Assembly: GCF_040807025.1 (NCBI RefSeq)
Contig: NC_090954.1
Location: 22,262,501-22,326,500 of the forward strand
Direction: 5' to 3'
Length of the DNA: 64,000 bases
DNA from: Struthio camelus
Lineage: Eukaryota; Chordata; Aves; Struthioniformes; Struthionidae
The notes under the pieces are model-generated. The model was not told where the DNA came from and ran no database searches. It saw only the letters and a program-made list of their open reading frames with translations. Shown here one piece after another: positions 30,953-41,352 of this stretch (within the stretch, counting starts at the first letter, position 1; each line of letters starts with the position of its first letter). A program made the translations under genes and the position numbers.

Positions 30953-33900
30953 AGTGCCCGTGCCGCAGCAGGTCTGCGCTTGGATTTCTCCTAAGGCACA
31001 CCAGATGCTGTAAAGCCTCGTGATTAGCTGCAAGGAAAAGGGAGAAGTAGCCGCAGTTCTTGCAGGAAAGACATCTTGCTCTTTCCTATTTGAGGAGTCA
31101 GTTGCTAGCCTTTCGGGCATGGCCTACGTCACACTGTTACAGGGACATGCCAGTGGAATCACGAGGAATTTGGGAGCATTCCACCCAAGCAGCGCTGAGC
31201 CACTGCACGCCAGCTGATGCCTGCGCTCGCAGCAGCCCAGAGGCAGCCCCAAAACGCGTGACTTAAGCACGGTGACGTGCAAAGGACTCCAAGGTCTCTT
31301 CCACCAAGGGATTTAACCGCTTCACCGAGCTCTGCACTTTTCCTTTCATCCGTATGTCTGCACACACACATACACACACACACACACACACACAGCCCCT
31401 CTGTATATACAGAAACCAGCAGTACTTAATTAAACCGAAGTAGGACTAGAACGATAAGAAAACCAACAGACTCGTACAGACAAAGATTTCGTAACTCGAG
31501 AGGACCTCGAAGCAATATTACGCTCTGAGAGTGGTGGTTTTTTGGGTTGTTTTCTGTCTCTCTCCGGTCTGATTCCCCGACTCGGGACAAACACTAAGAG
31601 AGACATTAGTGCGATGGAGCGATGAAGAAGATTCCTCGTGCACAGGATGGAACTTATGCTCCGTCTGGAAAGGAGACTCGTCAAAGCCGTTTTGCGCTTC
31701 TATTTCAGGTAAGCCACATCATTGTTGGTAAAGCCCCGTGCTTGCTTAGTTGCAAGGAAAAGAGAGAAGCGGTAGGAAATCTCGCAAGACCAAACTACTC
31801 CTCTTTCTCATCTGCAGGGTCAGTTCTGTCACCTGACGGCAGGCCTGCGAATGCTTTCCACCTTTGCTCAGTTTCCCCTCTTTGCTCGCGCATGTGTCAG
31901 GGGCTTGTTCTGCAGTTTGTTTACCCAGGCAAAAGAGCAAATAACAGTTGATGGAGAATTCTGCCTCCTGAAGGTAACACGCAGGAGTGCCTGCTAACCT
32001 TACTGAACTGCTTACTCAACTTGCCCCTTGTCTGTATCTCTGCCTGGCTGGCAGAGGAAAGGGAAGTACCAAACAGAGTGGGTTCCTCGCCCACAGGCAC
32101 GCCCTGGCGCTGACTCCTGCTCTGTCCACAAAGCCCTTGGGGTGGGCTTGGCTGAAATCTCTGCAGCTCGAGGTCTACCCTAACAACGCTCTCACACTGT
32201 TCTGCTTGAGCACACGGCCTGTGTGCCTGTGGGAGCTTCCAAGCAAAAGTCCTGTTATCTAGCCAGCCCATCTAGCCAGTCCTGCCTGCACCTGTGGCCT
32301 TCCTCCTGCCCTTTGGGAAGGCCTGGTTCCAGCCCGGCGCTGGAATGCAGGATGGCACACCAAGAGGCGGGCCGAGTGTCCTCTAGTCCTCTAAGGTAAG
32401 GACAGCCCAGAAGTAGCTGCTCTTTGCCAGAAGCACTCTGCACCGCAGCGTCCGTCCTCTCTTAGCCCATAGCCAGCTGGAGAGAGGGCTGTCAGAGGTG
32501 CCAGTGGGCTTGCAGCTGCTCCCAGTGAGGCAAGTATTTCACTGATGTCATGCACAGCTGCTCTGCCACAACCCTGCCTCAGAAATTCACTCCCCGGGCA
32601 CCTGGGAGTCAGTGAGGCCCCGAGTTGCGTGCTAGGCCCTTAATTCTCACTGTGGTCTCTCGGCAAGGCGGGAGGCTCATTTTCAGAGTGTGGGCCTCTG
32701 AACCTCGGAGTTACGAGACATTAGGAGAGATTCTGGTGTAGCTTCTCTGCTTCTTCTTCCTCTGCCGTGAAACCCCGTCTTCAGGTGCCTCTGAGCTTGT
32801 CTAGGGAGTCAAGTGTTTGCGGCAAAACAACCCTGACAGGTTCAGAAGCAAAAGCCCACTCCATAAACCTCACCTAGGAAGCCTTCTCGCAAAGAAAGCT
32901 TGAAGCTCAGGGCTAGCCAAAACTTTCCTACAACAACAACAACAACAACAACAGCCACGAAGCAATAAAGGAGTTGAAACAGACAGAAATGATGGAGGCC
33001 ACAGGTTACGACTCTAGACTATGCCACTTGCAGTAGGCACATAATGAAGGTATTGAATAAGTAATAAATATTAAAGGAGGCGCCTCGCAAAGCTCCCAGC
33101 ACAGACCATAGCCACAGTTCCCAATGTGATTCGGACAGTAACAAACAAGAGTGCATAGCATGACAACTGTGCGCCAAACATGCCAACTTAGACAAACGGG
33201 CCTTTGACACTGCAGCAAACTCTTTCACCGGCCCTGCGCCTACACAAACTGAGTTCTTCCATTTGCCTAAAACGCATCTGCCAACAAGAAATGAAAGCGC
33301 TGAAGCAGCAACAGGGCCGTTTTGGAGCCCGGACTAACCAAAGTAACCGGACTGACCAGACGTACTACCCTGTTACTACCCAGAATATCCCCAAACCCCA
33401 AAGACATACGTTCATCTCCATTTTTAATCGGGCAGCATTAAAACGCTCAAAATGAACGAAGCGCATCTCATGTGTTCTCCCCCCCTCCCCTCCCCAATAG
33501 CCCCTCACACGAGCCCCAGCCCCCCCCCCACCCCGAGTCTCATCTCAAACCTTTCACAACTGCCGTGGTTGCCTTTGGTTGCCTCATACTTTGTAAATAA
33601 ATGTCACTCGAGCACCAGCTGGGCATGCATCAGGATCACAGCACCGACCTGTGCAGACATTCCTCTGCCCAACTTGCTAGTAGGAAGAAGCGTGAAGGTT
33701 CTAAAGCAGGTAACCGACGGTAAAGCTAAGGTAAAAAGCTGGGTCATCCACGTCTCTGCTTAAAGACAGCCTCATCCTTCTAAAGCACAGGCCCTTAAGA
33801 AGCCGGAAGAGCTACTACTAACGGAAGTTTCCATCTCTTCCCCAAAACCAACATTCACAGGAACAGCTGAATTATACCTTCACCTAATTAGCCCCTACTT

Positions 33901-34109
33901 ACAGCTACAGGAACAAATAACGTTGACTGAGACAACCGGGCACTCAAGGCAACACGCAAGATACTATACTAACATTACCGAACGGATACCGCGTGATAGC
34001 ACAACTGTTTGCTTGATGTAGTAAGCAAGAGAGAAGGGCAATGCAGCAAGCCACACACCCTGCGTCCTTCAGCAGATGCTCTCGTCTCTAAACCTTCACA
34101 GCGTGTTCG
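30953..34109. other. Pseudo-exon 2 to G3 spacer
   Basis: Near-identical to 17380-20537, with the CA repeat (31360-31393), CAA run (32932-32954) and C-rich runs (33478-33530). No gene was recognised. Confidence 0.55.
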
Positions 34110-34487
34110 ATCCTCCTTTACGGACGCGTGCCATTTCCCAGACACGCGGCCCTTCTCCTAGCCTAAGCTTGGCAACTCTTCCCCCAGCAAAAAATAGTCG
34201 TGAACGCAGAGGCACGCTCACGTTCCCACATTCCACAACCACTCGCAAAACACCGCAGAACAAACCAGCCAACCCGAAACAAACCAGAAACAAAATGCGC
34301 ATGTGCTTCCCCTCGGCAAGACGCACTGAACAGCAACGTGCCGGTACCCTGAGCTACGCCTCCACTTGCAAAGCCACCGCCCGCCCTCCTCCCCGTACAG
34401 GCAGGAAAGGCCGGGGCTAGAGAAGCCTAGAGCAGGCAGGCAGTGAAGCTTTTCGTAGAGAGCGAAAGTCTCGTCAGAGGCACTCAC
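34110..34487. other. Conserved 3' flank of gammaA exon G3
   Basis: Same as 7081-7458 with a single change noticed (accagccaac). No gene was recognised. Confidence 0.6.
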
Positions 34488-35231
34488 CGGGAGGGCGTCT
34501 CCGCTGTCGCTGTCGCTGCCGCTGCCGCTGCCGCTGCCGCTGTCTCTGCCGGCGCCGGCGGGCTCTTCGGGCAGCAGCGGCGCGCGTTTGTCGGGCGGCG
34601 GCGGGGCCGGCAGGGTGTTGGAGCCGCTGGCGCCCGGGCAGCGGCGCTGGCTCTTGCGCGAGTCGGCGGTGAGCGAGAGCTCGTGCGAGTAGGAGTGGAG
34701 GAAGGCGCGGACGCCGTCGATGCCCACGAAGGGCGAGGCCGGGGCGGCGCGCGAGGCCCCGCTGCCCGCGGCCAGCAGCCGCGAGCGGCGCCAGCGGCGC
34801 AGGCGCAGCGCCAGCAGCGCCAGCAGGAAGGCGAGGAAGAGGCACGCCACGGCCGCCACGGCCAGCACCAGCCAGCGCGTCAGGCTGCCGGCCGGCTCGC
34901 CCGGCGCCGCCGCGCCGCTCAGCTCCGACAGCAGCTCCGCCACGCTCTCGGCCAGCACCACGTGCAGCGTGGCCGTGGCCGACAGCGCCGGCTGCCCGTG
35001 GTCCTTCACCACCACCACCAGCCGCTGCCGCGGCGCGTCGCGCGCCACCGGCAGCCGCGCCGTGCGCACCTCGCCGCTGTGCAGCCCCACGCGGAAGAGC
35101 CCCGGCTCCGTCGCCTTGGCCAGCTCGTACGACAGCCACGCGTTCTGCCCCGAGTCCGCGTCCACCGCCACCACCTTGGCCACCAGCGTCCCGGGCTCCG
35201 CCGACCGCGGCGCCAGCTCCACGCCCGACCA

Positions 35232-35262
<31 letters not shown>

Positions 35263-36983
35263 GCCGCCGCCGGGTACAGCACCTGCGGCGCGTTGTCGTT
35301 CTCGTCCACGATGAAGAGCCGCACCGACACGTTGCTGCTCAGCGCCGGCGCGCCCCCGTCCTCCGCCCGCACCCACAGCCCCACCTCGCGCACCTCCTCG
35401 TAGTCGAAGGAGCGCAGCGCGTACAGCGCGCCCGTCTCCGCGTGCACCGACACGTAGGACGAGAGCGGCGCGCCCCGCACCTGCCCCTCGCACAGCCGGT
35501 ACCGCACGCGCCCGTTCTGCCCCCAGTCCGCGTCCGCCGCCCGCACCCTCAGCACCAGCGCGCCCTTGCCGTTGTTCTCGGGCAGCCAGGCGCTGTAGCG
35601 CGCCTCGCCGAACACCGGCGCGTTGTCGTTCACGTCCAGCACCCGCAGCGGCAGCACCGCGCTGCTCCACAGCGCCGGCGACCCGCCGTCCGTCGCCCGC
35701 ACCGTCACGTTGTACTCCGACACCTCCTCCCGGTCCAGCTCCCGCGCCGTCACCACGCTGTAGTAGTCCTCAAAGGACTTCTCCAGCCGGAACGGCAGCG
35801 TGCCTGGGAGCGACAGCCGCACCTCCCCATTGGCCTCTGAATCTTCGTCCTTCACATTTAGCAAAGCGATAACAGTTCCCGGGGGGCTGTCCTCGGGCAC
35901 CGAGCTCACGACGGACGTCACCACGATTTCAGGCGTGTTGTCATTGACGTCGATGACGCTCACCAGGACTTTCGCCCTGGCCGAGAGGTCCCCGCCGTCC
36001 TTCGCCTGCACCTCCAGCTCGTACAAAGCCGCTTCCTCGTAGTCCAGCTGCCCCGCCACCGACACGTCCCCGGTGCGGGCGTCCACCTGGAAGACGCGCG
36101 ACGCTCCGCCGGGCGTCCTGCGCAACGAGTAGCTCAGCTCTGCATTGCTGCCCTCGTCCGCATCCGTGGCGTTCACGGTGAGCAGCCGCGACCCCACGGG
36201 CACGTCCTCCCGCACGCGCACCGTGTACACCGCCTGGCTGAACACCGGCGCGTTGTCGTTCGCGTCCAGCACCACCACGCGGATCCGCGCCGTGCCCGTC
36301 CGCGCCGGCTGCCCGCCGTCCTCCGCCCTCAGCACCAGCTCGTGAAACGCGCCTTCCTCCCGGTCCAGCGCCTTCGCCAGCACCAGCTCGGGCTGTTTCT
36401 CCCCATCCGGTCCCGTCTGCACGGCCAGACCGAAGTGCTCGTCGCCGCTCAGCTCGTAGCGCTGCAGGGCATTCAGCCCTGCGTCCGCGTCTTGCGCTTC
36501 TTCCAGCGAGTACCGCGTTCCCACAGCCGTTAGCTCACTGATTCGGAACTGCAGTTTATCTTGCTGGAACTTGGGAGCATTGTCATTCAGGTCGGTGATT
36601 TCTATCTGTAGTTTGAAAACCCTCATAGAGAATTCTACCAAGATTTCTAAATTTATCAGGCACTTGTCCTCCAGCCGGCCGCAAACTTGCTCTCTGTCTA
36701 TCCTTTCCGCCGTCACTAAATGGCCGGTCCTGTCATGCAGAGCGAAATACTGCCGCCTACCTTTGTCGACGATGCGGGCGCCGCGGGCGCGCAGCGCCGC
36801 CGGCTCCAGCCCCAGGTCCTTGGCCACGTCGCCCACGAAAGAGCCCTTCTGCATCTCCTCGGGCACCGAGTAGCGGAGCTGCCCCCACGCCAGCTCCCAC
36901 GCCGCCACCAAGGCGCACCACAGCAGCGCTCGCCCTCGCCCTCGCTCTCGCCGGCCCCAGCGCCTCCCTGGATCCGCACGCAT
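34488..36983 (-). CDS. PCDHGA: Protocadherin gammaA-type variable exon G3
   Basis: The exon codes 832 residues. It starts MRADPGRRWGRRERGRGRA instead of MSAGERRWGRRERGR, and homology to the other copies begins a few codons after the ATG (36983). The EC1 start matches G2. The later EC1 (CGRLEDKCLINLEILVEF) and EC2 start (FQQDKLQFRISELTAVGT) are its own. Mid-EC2 matches G2 and G5. EC3 (SLRRTPGGASRVFQVD) and early EC4 are its own. From ARELDREEVSEYN on it joins the common 3' half. The linker after EC3 is DVNDNTP. It is the only gammaA copy here not followed downstream by another gene of the same 13.5-kb unit on its 5' side. Confidence 0.93.
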
Positions 36984-37215
36984 CGCCGCCGCCGCCCCGC
37001 CGGCACCGAAATCCCGCCGGCTCCTCCGCGCCGCTCTCGCTCCGGCACGGCCCGCCGGCCCGCTCTCGCCCACCCCTCCGCCTCGCCGCTGCACGCCTCC
37101 GCACCGCCGGGCCGCTCGCAGCCCGCCCGCACGCCCAGCCGGCCGGCCAGCCAGCCCGGCGCCGCAGCGGGCGGGGCTCGCTCCAGCGCTCCGCTCCCTC
37201 CTCTTCTCCTCTCCT

Positions 37216-37240
37216 CCTTGGTGAGCAGCGGCGCCCGCAG
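37216..37240 (-). promoter_or_regulatory. CSE-like promoter element of G3
   Basis: The minus-strand core GCGCCGCTGCTCACC, followed by AAGGAGG, lies about 245 bp upstream of the ATG. It resembles the B1 type more than G1. The flank as a whole is unrelated to the G1/G2/G4 promoter. Confidence 0.5.
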
Positions 37241-38258
37241 CCTCCGCCGAGAACTGCAGCCACAAGTCTCACCCCAGCCTCCCGCTCCTCCCGTTCCCCA
37301 CGCCTATCCCGTACTGTCGGGGGCCGGCGGAAAAGTCAGGCTTCAGGATACACATTTGGCCTGTGGAGAATATTTGCTGCCTTCCTTGCTCTCAAGCTGT
37401 TGTCTTCTCTGGACCGCATGACATTAACCTTTCTTTTCCTGAAGGTCACCATGCAAGAAAGGAGGCTGACTTGTGGGTGTGGAACTCCTACCGCACGGCA
37501 AAAATCAATTGCTTCCGGCGATTTATGTAAAGCGCAACTACATGTATATGACATACCTCTATAACTGTATGCATATAACATGTGCTTTACGACCTTTAGA
37601 TATTGAATACGCATTGCCACTAGTCCAAGAGCAGAATCTGCACGACGAATCGCAGGCCTATTTCTTACAGCGCTGCTTACGTTATTTCCCCTCAGTTTTC
37701 CAGCGACGAATGGTCACCTGACACCGAATCGACTGTGAAACGACAGCTTCGTTTCGTAACTCGGTAGTACTACTTTTTCGATGATGCCGCCAACGCTATA
37801 TACCAAGGCATCTGTGCAGACCACCTCCACTCCTCCCACCTCCTCAGCAACCCCCAGCAGCCACCCCTCTCTGGAGCACAGCACACAGAGCAAAACGAAT
37901 TACGCGATCTTTCATCAACCGACAGACCGTAATAGTCGGGTGCGTCAGTACCCATGTCCGTCCGCATGGGAACTAATATCGGTATTACACATTTCCACCA
38001 CGCCTTTCAACTGAGCAGTCTACACTGATCAGTGGAACTCTAACGGTGTTCTTGGACACCAGAACCACGAACCTCTGAAAACATTTACAGCTGTTAACCT
38101 ACGGGAAATATAACGCTACTGCGTCCCTCCAGTTCATTCAGAAAAGGGGCCATTCCTTTCAAAAGCAGCAGCAACAACAACAAAAAAGCAAAGCCGTACA
38201 ACAGACAAAACGTTACAAGTGGTGTACTTAGACTTAGAGGAACACGCAGGCTTACAGA
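37241..38258. other. Spacer upstream of G3
   Basis: Present once in the window. No gene was recognised; ordinary mixed-composition sequence. Confidence 0.4.
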
Positions 38259-38259
38259 C

Positions 38260-38316
38260 CTGCATTGCACGGGCGTCACACGAGTGCTCTCTCCCGGCAG
38301 AGGCTTCGATGGTCGA
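38260..38316 (-). pseudogene. Possible relic 3' end of a gammaB-type exon
   Basis: Minus strand, phase 0: SAGREHSCDARAMQ, then GTCTGTAAGCC, against A1 SDADAVQ and the same donor. Sixteen consecutive bases around the donor equal those of A1. An in-frame TAG lies about 30 codons upstream. It is weaker than the relic at 153 because residues beyond the last six do not align well. Confidence 0.45.
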
Positions 38317-39121
38317 GACAAGCGTTTCAGGGGACATCTCCACCTACGCTAACCTTTTGTCGTTCATTGCCTTAGCCTTTGTAATTGATCGTTCCTTTCA
38401 TGAGCAGTCTTTCTCCCTTATCTCCAAACACTCCACACACACCTCTCCGCCTTTCACTTCTGTTTTCAGCACACAGCAGAGGCTGCTGTGAATCACATTT
38501 CGGCTCTCCCCTGAAGCGCGCTCCAGTCAGCGCAGCCACCGCAATGAGCGAGAGCCGCTCGCGGGGAAACTACGCGGGGCCAGCGCCGCACGTCGCCTCA
38601 CCGAAGGTACTGGGGGCGACGGGGGGTAGGGTACGGGCGAATCCATCGGGGTAGGACAGAAAACGGACAGATGCCGACTGAAAGCAAGTCAGTTCAAGAG
38701 GTTACGCTCAAACAGTAAACACACACACAGTGAACCAGCTGCTAGAGGGTCGCTTAGAAGGAATAACAAACAAATTGAACATGCACATAGAAGGAAGCTT
38801 CTGTGCGAAAAGTGGTTAATAATGTGTGCTGCTCACGAAACTAATCACGAGACAGTGAGAAACAGTCTTCCCGCAGTTAAAACGAGAAGGCAGGAAAAAC
38901 CATTAAATTAGAGAAACTAACAGCACCTTTAATTGAAAATGACGTTAAAAGTGAGTGAGCGGCGGGGAGGGGAGGAGATAGCCGTGCGCCTTGCAAATTA
39001 CGAGGCAAATAAAAACCTGCATGAAAGAAACAGATGTGTCCTAAGTGAGCTGAACGGAACGCTGGGTAAACTCCAAAGAAGGGGCTCCATTAGTGCAGGC
39101 TGGGCATACCTTTCCAGCAAG

Positions 39122-39149
39122 CAAATAATCCAGCAAGCTGGATTATTTG
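39122..39149. repeat. Perfect 13-bp inverted repeat
   Basis: CAAATAATCCAGC and its reverse complement are separated by AA. It could extrude as a hairpin. Function is unknown. Confidence 0.8.
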
Positions 39150-40059
39150 TTTCCAAAAGTCAGCCTTGCAATTCATGATTTAAGTGATCTGCTAAAGCCT
39201 TTTCTTCCCATAAAAAGGAAGAAGAAGCATACTTGAGGAAGTCTCGACCGAAACGGAACCTCTCCTCACGTAAAGCAGGAAGCTGATTTGAGTGTTCTGA
39301 AGAAGAGATGGAGCCAACGGATGACAAACACTGGTGGAGGGCTGCTGAGCAGTTTTCTAAGAAAAATGTAGGACGAGAAGAAGGAAATCGAAATGCTTCT
39401 GAGTGGACTCGTAGTATCATCAGAAACTGAGGGAGACGTTCCACTATGCCTAACTATGATAACTCTTAACGAGACAATGTCGGGGTTTCTGGTCTTCTGT
39501 GGCTAGGACAGAAGTAATGCACTCCACCTCTATCGCTGTTAATAAGTACACGTTGCTAAACGTTGCTTTTCCGAGTATGTAACGTTCTTGTATCATATCT
39601 GCATGTCGGAGAAGGAGAAGACACAACCCCTTTCCTAGCAGCAGACTTCCGTGTTTGAAGGTACCAGAGAGAGAAAAACAAGAAATCCAAAGCGATCCAA
39701 CCCAAAGATGTCTCCGTCTCCAAACAACAGAAAATCTATTCCTCTTGGTAAAGATGGAAATACCATCTGCCCTAATAGGAAGCCACAATTAACAATTCAC
39801 TCGCATACACGTGACGGCCTGCCGACTAGCCAGAATCCTGGCTTCTCACCCTTGATAGATATGTGTACACACACATCACACGGGCAGACACGTTTAAAGA
39901 CACCTGCCTATTTCTCCTCTTTCTGTTCTTGCGTAGAACTTCCAAAAAACAATAAGACTCCAGGAGGGAGAATTTTCAGTACCCCTGCAAGCTACTCCAG
40001 TATTAGCCAGCCAAAACGCAATAGCACACATATTGCTCGCTTAGCCACTGCCTTTCAGC

Positions 40060-40093
40060 AAAAAAAAAAAAAAAAGAAAAAGAAAAAGAAAAA
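40060..40093. repeat. A-rich AAAAAG run
   Basis: Short poly-A with AAAAAG units, a small relative in sequence of the long tracts upstream of the beta-like genes. Confidence 0.7.
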
Positions 40094-40939
40094 ACGTTCT
40101 GGTCTCATAGATTAGACAGACTCAGACATGGTCAAAGTACCGTTACGTTTGCCACAACACCACACCATCCCTAGCAATTCAATTTATGACCTCGGCTCTA
40201 CATCAACGCCCCCCTTCACCTTCGCCTGCATATTAAAGACACAGTGACGACCAGGAAAAGAGACGGAGCCCTAGCACCACCGATGGAAAAGGCCATAAAG
40301 AACGCAGAGAAATCATGGCCCTACAGAAGAACCGGCTCCCCTGACTCCAACCCTTCTGCAGCACCAACAACTGGGACGGTAGGCGGCGACGCCCGTGTCT
40401 TTCTTTAGGGGGGAAGTTAGGCCCTGGCCGCGCCCGGAGGCTCTCTTTTGTCGACCCATTCACAGGCACACGCTCACATTTCACCTGGAGATACAGCACC
40501 GAAACAACGTACAACATTTGTTTCGTGTTCAACACTATCAAGCAAGTCGTCTCCCTGGGGAAAAGGAGATCGAGGAAAACAAAAACCCTTCAACACAAAA
40601 CCCTTCGATCACATTTCCCCCCTACCCAAGTGCAGAATCAGTACACTTCATTGTACACAACGAGGAGCCACATTCGCTGTTACTCACGTATGCGATTGTC
40701 TACGGAACAAACGTGACGGCCGGAACCTTTCAACTGAGCCTGAACGTGTAATTCCTGATGACCCCAGGGGCACCTTGGTTCACTTCCTGCTTTTAAGCGA
40801 AGTGGGGAAAATACTGTCTCCTCCTTTCATGACAAAGGGATCATCCTGTCCCACTACAACGCACACATGTGGAAAGCAAACCACAAAAATAATTGCGTCA
40901 AGTTAACAACGACCGAGACGTTGGCGACGGCTTACAGAC

Positions 40940-41002
40940 CTACAGTGCATCGGGGTGCGACGGCGGGTCTCGCGCCGCTCTCCCACTAAAATCCTACCAC
41001 GA
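40940..41002 (-). pseudogene. Relic 3' end of gammaB-type exon, copy 2
   Basis: Second-superunit copy of the relic at 153. Here the codon before GTCTGTAAGCC is TAG, where copy 1 has TCG. The rest (DPPSHPDAL) is the same. Confidence 0.6.
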
Positions 41003-41352
41003 CTTGGAGAAGGGAAAAGCACTGTTGCGTGAAGGACGAGGGCCAACAAAGCTCATGAAATGCAAGACGGTCAGGACCGAGTATGCAAACACCACTGCCA
41101 TTCAGTGTGAGAAGAGACATTCATGCTACTAACGCCTACGACAGCCTAGAAAAAAGAAGGCGTTACACTAGTGCTTCCTCCATTCTTTCATTCACTCCAG
41201 CGGGCGCCACTCCGTCCTATTTCATATTCAAATAAAACCCCAGGGAAGCACCGCAGGTGGCTAAGGATGAGCAAAACTGTAAAAGCACGAATATAGGTCG
41301 TAAGAAGACAAGGCAGGGGGCGAGAGGAGGACCGGGTGGTCGGCTTACAGAC
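41003..41352. other. Spacer below A2
   Basis: Matches 216-565. No gene was recognised. Confidence 0.5.

Larger units (their letters stand above)
20538..34109. repeat. 13.5-kb gene unit, copy b (G2-B2-pseudo2)
   Basis: It is nearly identical to copy a outside the 5' half of the gammaA exon and a handful of residues in the beta-like exon. The length is about 115 bp greater, mostly from the AAAAAG tract and the GTCGCC repeat of the pseudo-exon. Confidence 0.9.
34110..36983. repeat. 13.5-kb gene unit, truncated copy c (G3 only)
   Basis: The unit begins with the usual border and gammaA 3' flank. Homology stops at the G3 start codon, and the promoter beyond it is unrelated to that of G1, G2 and G4. 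No beta-like exon or pseudo-exon follows. Confidence 0.85.
1..40787. repeat. 40.8-kb superunit, copy 1
   Basis: Position 1 realigns with 40788, and the match continues to the window end: A1 with A2, G1 with G4, B1 with B3, pseudo-exon 1 with pseudo-exon 3, G2 with G5. Offsets drift only through short repeat changes (40787, 40781, 40793, 40754). Between 1 and about 7080 I noticed roughly nine base differences and one 6-bp indel against the second copy. This copy also holds G2, B2, pseudo-exon 2, G3 and the 37.3-40.8 kb spacer. It is either a very young segmental duplication, a region homogenised by conversion, or partly an assembly duplicate. Confidence 0.9.
38317..40787. other. Single-copy spacer between G3 and A2
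   Basis: No gene was recognised. A GC-rich patch at 38505-38645 has a plus-strand ATG run (MSESRSRGNYAGPAPHVASP) followed by GAAG|GTACTG. I cannot assign it. An A-rich AAAAAG run is at 40060-40093. A perfect inverted repeat lies at 39122-39149. Confidence 0.4.

Noticed and set aside
38385-38654. Plus-strand small gene in the GC-rich patch near 38.5 kb
   Set aside because: Short, without a recognisable domain. The donor-like GAAG|GTACTG alone is not enough.
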